Source: Hansschlegelia beijingensis (lineage in GTDB: Bacteria; Pseudomonadota; Alphaproteobacteria; Rhizobiales; Methylopilaceae). From it: a stretch of 64,000 nt of DNA. Positions 62,663 through 64,000 of the stretch are shown here, piece after piece. Both the position numbers and the translations under genes were made by a program. The stretch's first letter is position 1. Each line of letters starts with the position of its first letter. The DNA is taken from positions 868,001-932,000 of the forward strand of contig NZ_JACIDR010000001.1 in assembly GCF_014196425.1 (NCBI RefSeq). The letters are read 5' to 3'. The notes below the pieces were generated by a model. That model ran no database searches. It had not been told where the DNA came from and saw only the letters and a program-made list of their open reading frames with translations.

Positions 62663-63899
62663 CGTGTCCAGCGGCGGCGTTACGCATCACGACGTCGTAT
62701 GCCCGTTCTGCGGTTTGGGCTGCGACGACGTCTCGCTTACGGTTCGGGGGAACGCTGTCGAGGCCGGGGAGGGCGCCTGCGGGCGCGCCGCCGCGCTGTT
62801 CCGGCGCTCGGCCGATCCCGCGCCCTCGGCGCGCGTGATGGGCCGCGAGGTGGCCCTCGACGAGGCGCTGGCCGCCGCCGCGGAGCTGGTCTCCGCCGCG
62901 CGGTCGCCGGTCTATGGCGGGCTCGGCACGGACGTCGACGGCGTCAGGGCGCTGATCAAGCTCGCCAGCAAGACGGGCGGCAGCGTCGATCACTATGCTT
63001 CGACGGGCCTGTTCCGGAACCTCTCGACCTCCCAGCGCAAGGGCTGGATCGCGACCACGCTCGCGGAGGTCCGCAACCATTGCGACCTTCTGGTGGTGAT
63101 CGGTCCCGACCCCTCGGAGGCGTTCCACCGGCTCTACAACCGGATCACGCCGCCGACCGGCCGCTTCATCAAGGGCAAGCGCAAGGTCGTGTTCCTCGGT
63201 GGCGCGCCGTCCGATGAGGCGCGCGCTCAGCTTGAGGGCGTGGAGATCCAGACGATCGCCGTTCCGGAAGGCGAGCTTCTCGATGCGCTGTCGCGTCTGC
63301 AGGGGCTGCTCTCGGACGCTCCGGCGGTGCCGGGCGGCCCCGATCTCGCCGCGCTCGCGGAGGGGCTCAAGGGCGCGCATTACGGGGTGCTGGCCTGGAG
63401 CGCCGGAATGCTCGGCGGGGACGGCGACCTGATCGTGGAGCGAGCCTCGATCATCGTCGACATCCTGAACGTCGACACCCGCGCCGCCTGTCTGCCGCTC
63501 GCGGGCCGGGACAATCTGATCGGCGCGAACCAGGCGTTCCTGTGGAACATCGGCTTCCCGCTGCGGACCGCGTTCCGCGGCGGCCAGGCCGACCACGACC
63601 AGCTGCTCAACAGCACGGAAGAAGCGCTTAAGTCCGGCGATCTGCTGATCTGGACCTCGGCTTTCCGGCCGGAGCAGCCGCCCGCCTTCGAGGGCCAGCT
63701 GGTCGCCTTCGCGCATCCCGACACGATCTTCGAGCGCGAGCCGGAGGTGTTCGTGCCGGTCGGTCAGCCCGGCCTCGATCATCGCGGGCTCGCGTTCCGC
63801 ACCGACACCGTGGTGAGCATTCCCCTCGGGCATTATCGCGACGCCGGCCTGCCGAGCATCGCGATGGTGGCCAAGGGTCTTCGGGAGCGTCTGTCATGA
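62655..63899 (+). CDS. fhcB: Formyltransferase/hydrolase complex subunit B (FwdB/FmdB homolog)
   Basis: A 414-residue relative of the tungsten/molybdenum subunit of formylmethanofuran dehydrogenase. An N-terminal 4Fe-4S motif is present (Cys16, Cys19, Cys23, Cys42, in VVCPFCGLGCDD). The expected metal-ligand Cys of archaeal FwdB (in a TVCHGPS-like stretch) appears as TGLFRNLS here, so the redox site seems lost. That fits the bacterial Fhc complex, which hydrolyses formyl-methanofuran to formate without the redox step. The stop overlaps the fhcA start. Confidence 0.9.
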   Translation: MTDVSSGGVTHHDVVCPFCGLGCDDVSLTVRGNAVEAGEGACGRAAALFRRSADPAPSARVMGREVALDEALAAAAELVSAARSPVYGGLGTDVDGVRALIKLASKTGGSVDHYASTGLFRNLSTSQRKGWIATTLAEVRNHCDLLVVIGPDPSEAFHRLYNRITPPTGRFIKGKRKVVFLGGAPSDEARAQLEGVEIQTIAVPEGELLDALSRLQGLLSDAPAVPGGPDLAALAEGLKGAHYGVLAWSAGMLGGDGDLIVERASIIVDILNVDTRAACLPLAGRDNLIGANQAFLWNIGFPLRTAFRGGQADHDQLLNSTEEALKSGDLLIWTSAFRPEQPPAFEGQLVAFAHPDTIFEREPEVFVPVGQPGLDHRGLAFRTDTVVSIPLGHYRDAGLPSIAMVAKGLRERLS

Positions 63900-64000
63900 G
63901 CGCCGTGCGCATCACCGGCGGCAAGGTCCTCGATCCGGCGAACGGCGAAGTCGGGGTCGAGCGCGACGTCTTCATCCAGGACGGCCGCATCGCCGCGTCC
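63896..64000 (+). CDS. fhcA: Formyltransferase/hydrolase complex subunit A, 5' end only
   Basis: Only 35 codons are inside the window: MSAVRITGGKVLDPANGEVG followed by VERDVFIQDGRIAAS, the usual start of the amidohydrolase-fold subunit that holds the two-zinc formyl-methanofuran hydrolase site. The ATG overlaps the fhcB stop by 4 bp. The catalytic residues are beyond the right edge, so the call rests on this segment and the neighbour. Confidence 0.8.
   Translation, partial: MSAVRITGGKVLDPANGEVGVERDVFIQDGRIAAS

Noticed and set aside
1..64000. CRISPR arrays, insertion sequences, prophage genes
   Set aside because: No regularly spaced direct repeats, transposase or phage structural genes were found on reading both strands.

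Overview
The window is high-GC DNA of an alphaproteobacterium, most likely a Hyphomicrobiales methylotroph. The strongest evidence is a dense set of tetrahydromethanopterin (H4MPT) and methanofuran C1 genes at the right end: mptG, mtdB, mch, fhcB, the start of fhcA, several cofactor-biosynthesis genes and a pterin dehydratase. A phosphoribulokinase/CbbR block, an oxalate/formyl-CoA block, a polyhydroxyalkanoate synthase and an alaC-hom-glpX-recJ run fit the same group. The species cannot be fixed from the sequence alone.

Layout. 1-13.6 kb is mostly housekeeping: a cut MFS symporter gene, a stress-type SDR, agmatinase, an ohrR/ohr peroxide pair with two palindromic operators, the nadABC operon behind a perfect 21-bp palindrome, another MFS carrier, acrylyl-CoA reductase and argC. 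13.6-23 kb holds phaC with a long basic N-terminal tail, then alaC, hom, glpX, recJ, exoD and tRNA-Glu(TTC). 23.4-31.2 kb is the most unusual part. It has a stand-alone 10-formyl-THF-hydrolase-type formyltransferase, formyl-CoA:oxalate CoA-transferase (frc), an OxlT-type antiporter, an FCD-type GntR regulator and a divergent SucCD-like ligase pair. Four variants of the palindrome CTGGTATACCAG lie upstream of frc, oxlT, the regulator and the ligase pair, which suggests one small regulon.

31.4-37.3 kb carries a DoxX gene and a MoxR/DUF58/DUF4381/vWA/vWA/BatD-like operon. 37.6-47.5 kb has gnd and a four-gene RND efflux operon (outer-membrane lipoprotein, adaptor, two permeases). 47.7-52.2 kb is a Calvin-type block (cbbY, rpe, prk, fbp, divergent cbbR) with no Rubisco in view. 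52.3-64 kb has a single-domain receiver, folK-folB, MfnF-like and MfnD-like genes, a HisA-like gene, the operon mptG-mtdB-ATP-grasp-mch-RimK-like-CitG-like, and phhB-fhcB-fhcA running off the right edge.

Together the genes describe oxidation of formaldehyde-level C1 units on H4MPT to formate, and handling of oxalate-derived formyl-CoA. They also describe generation of ribulose-1,5-bisphosphate as a carbon acceptor or signal, and storage of carbon as polyhydroxyalkanoate. No insertion sequence, phage gene or CRISPR array was seen.
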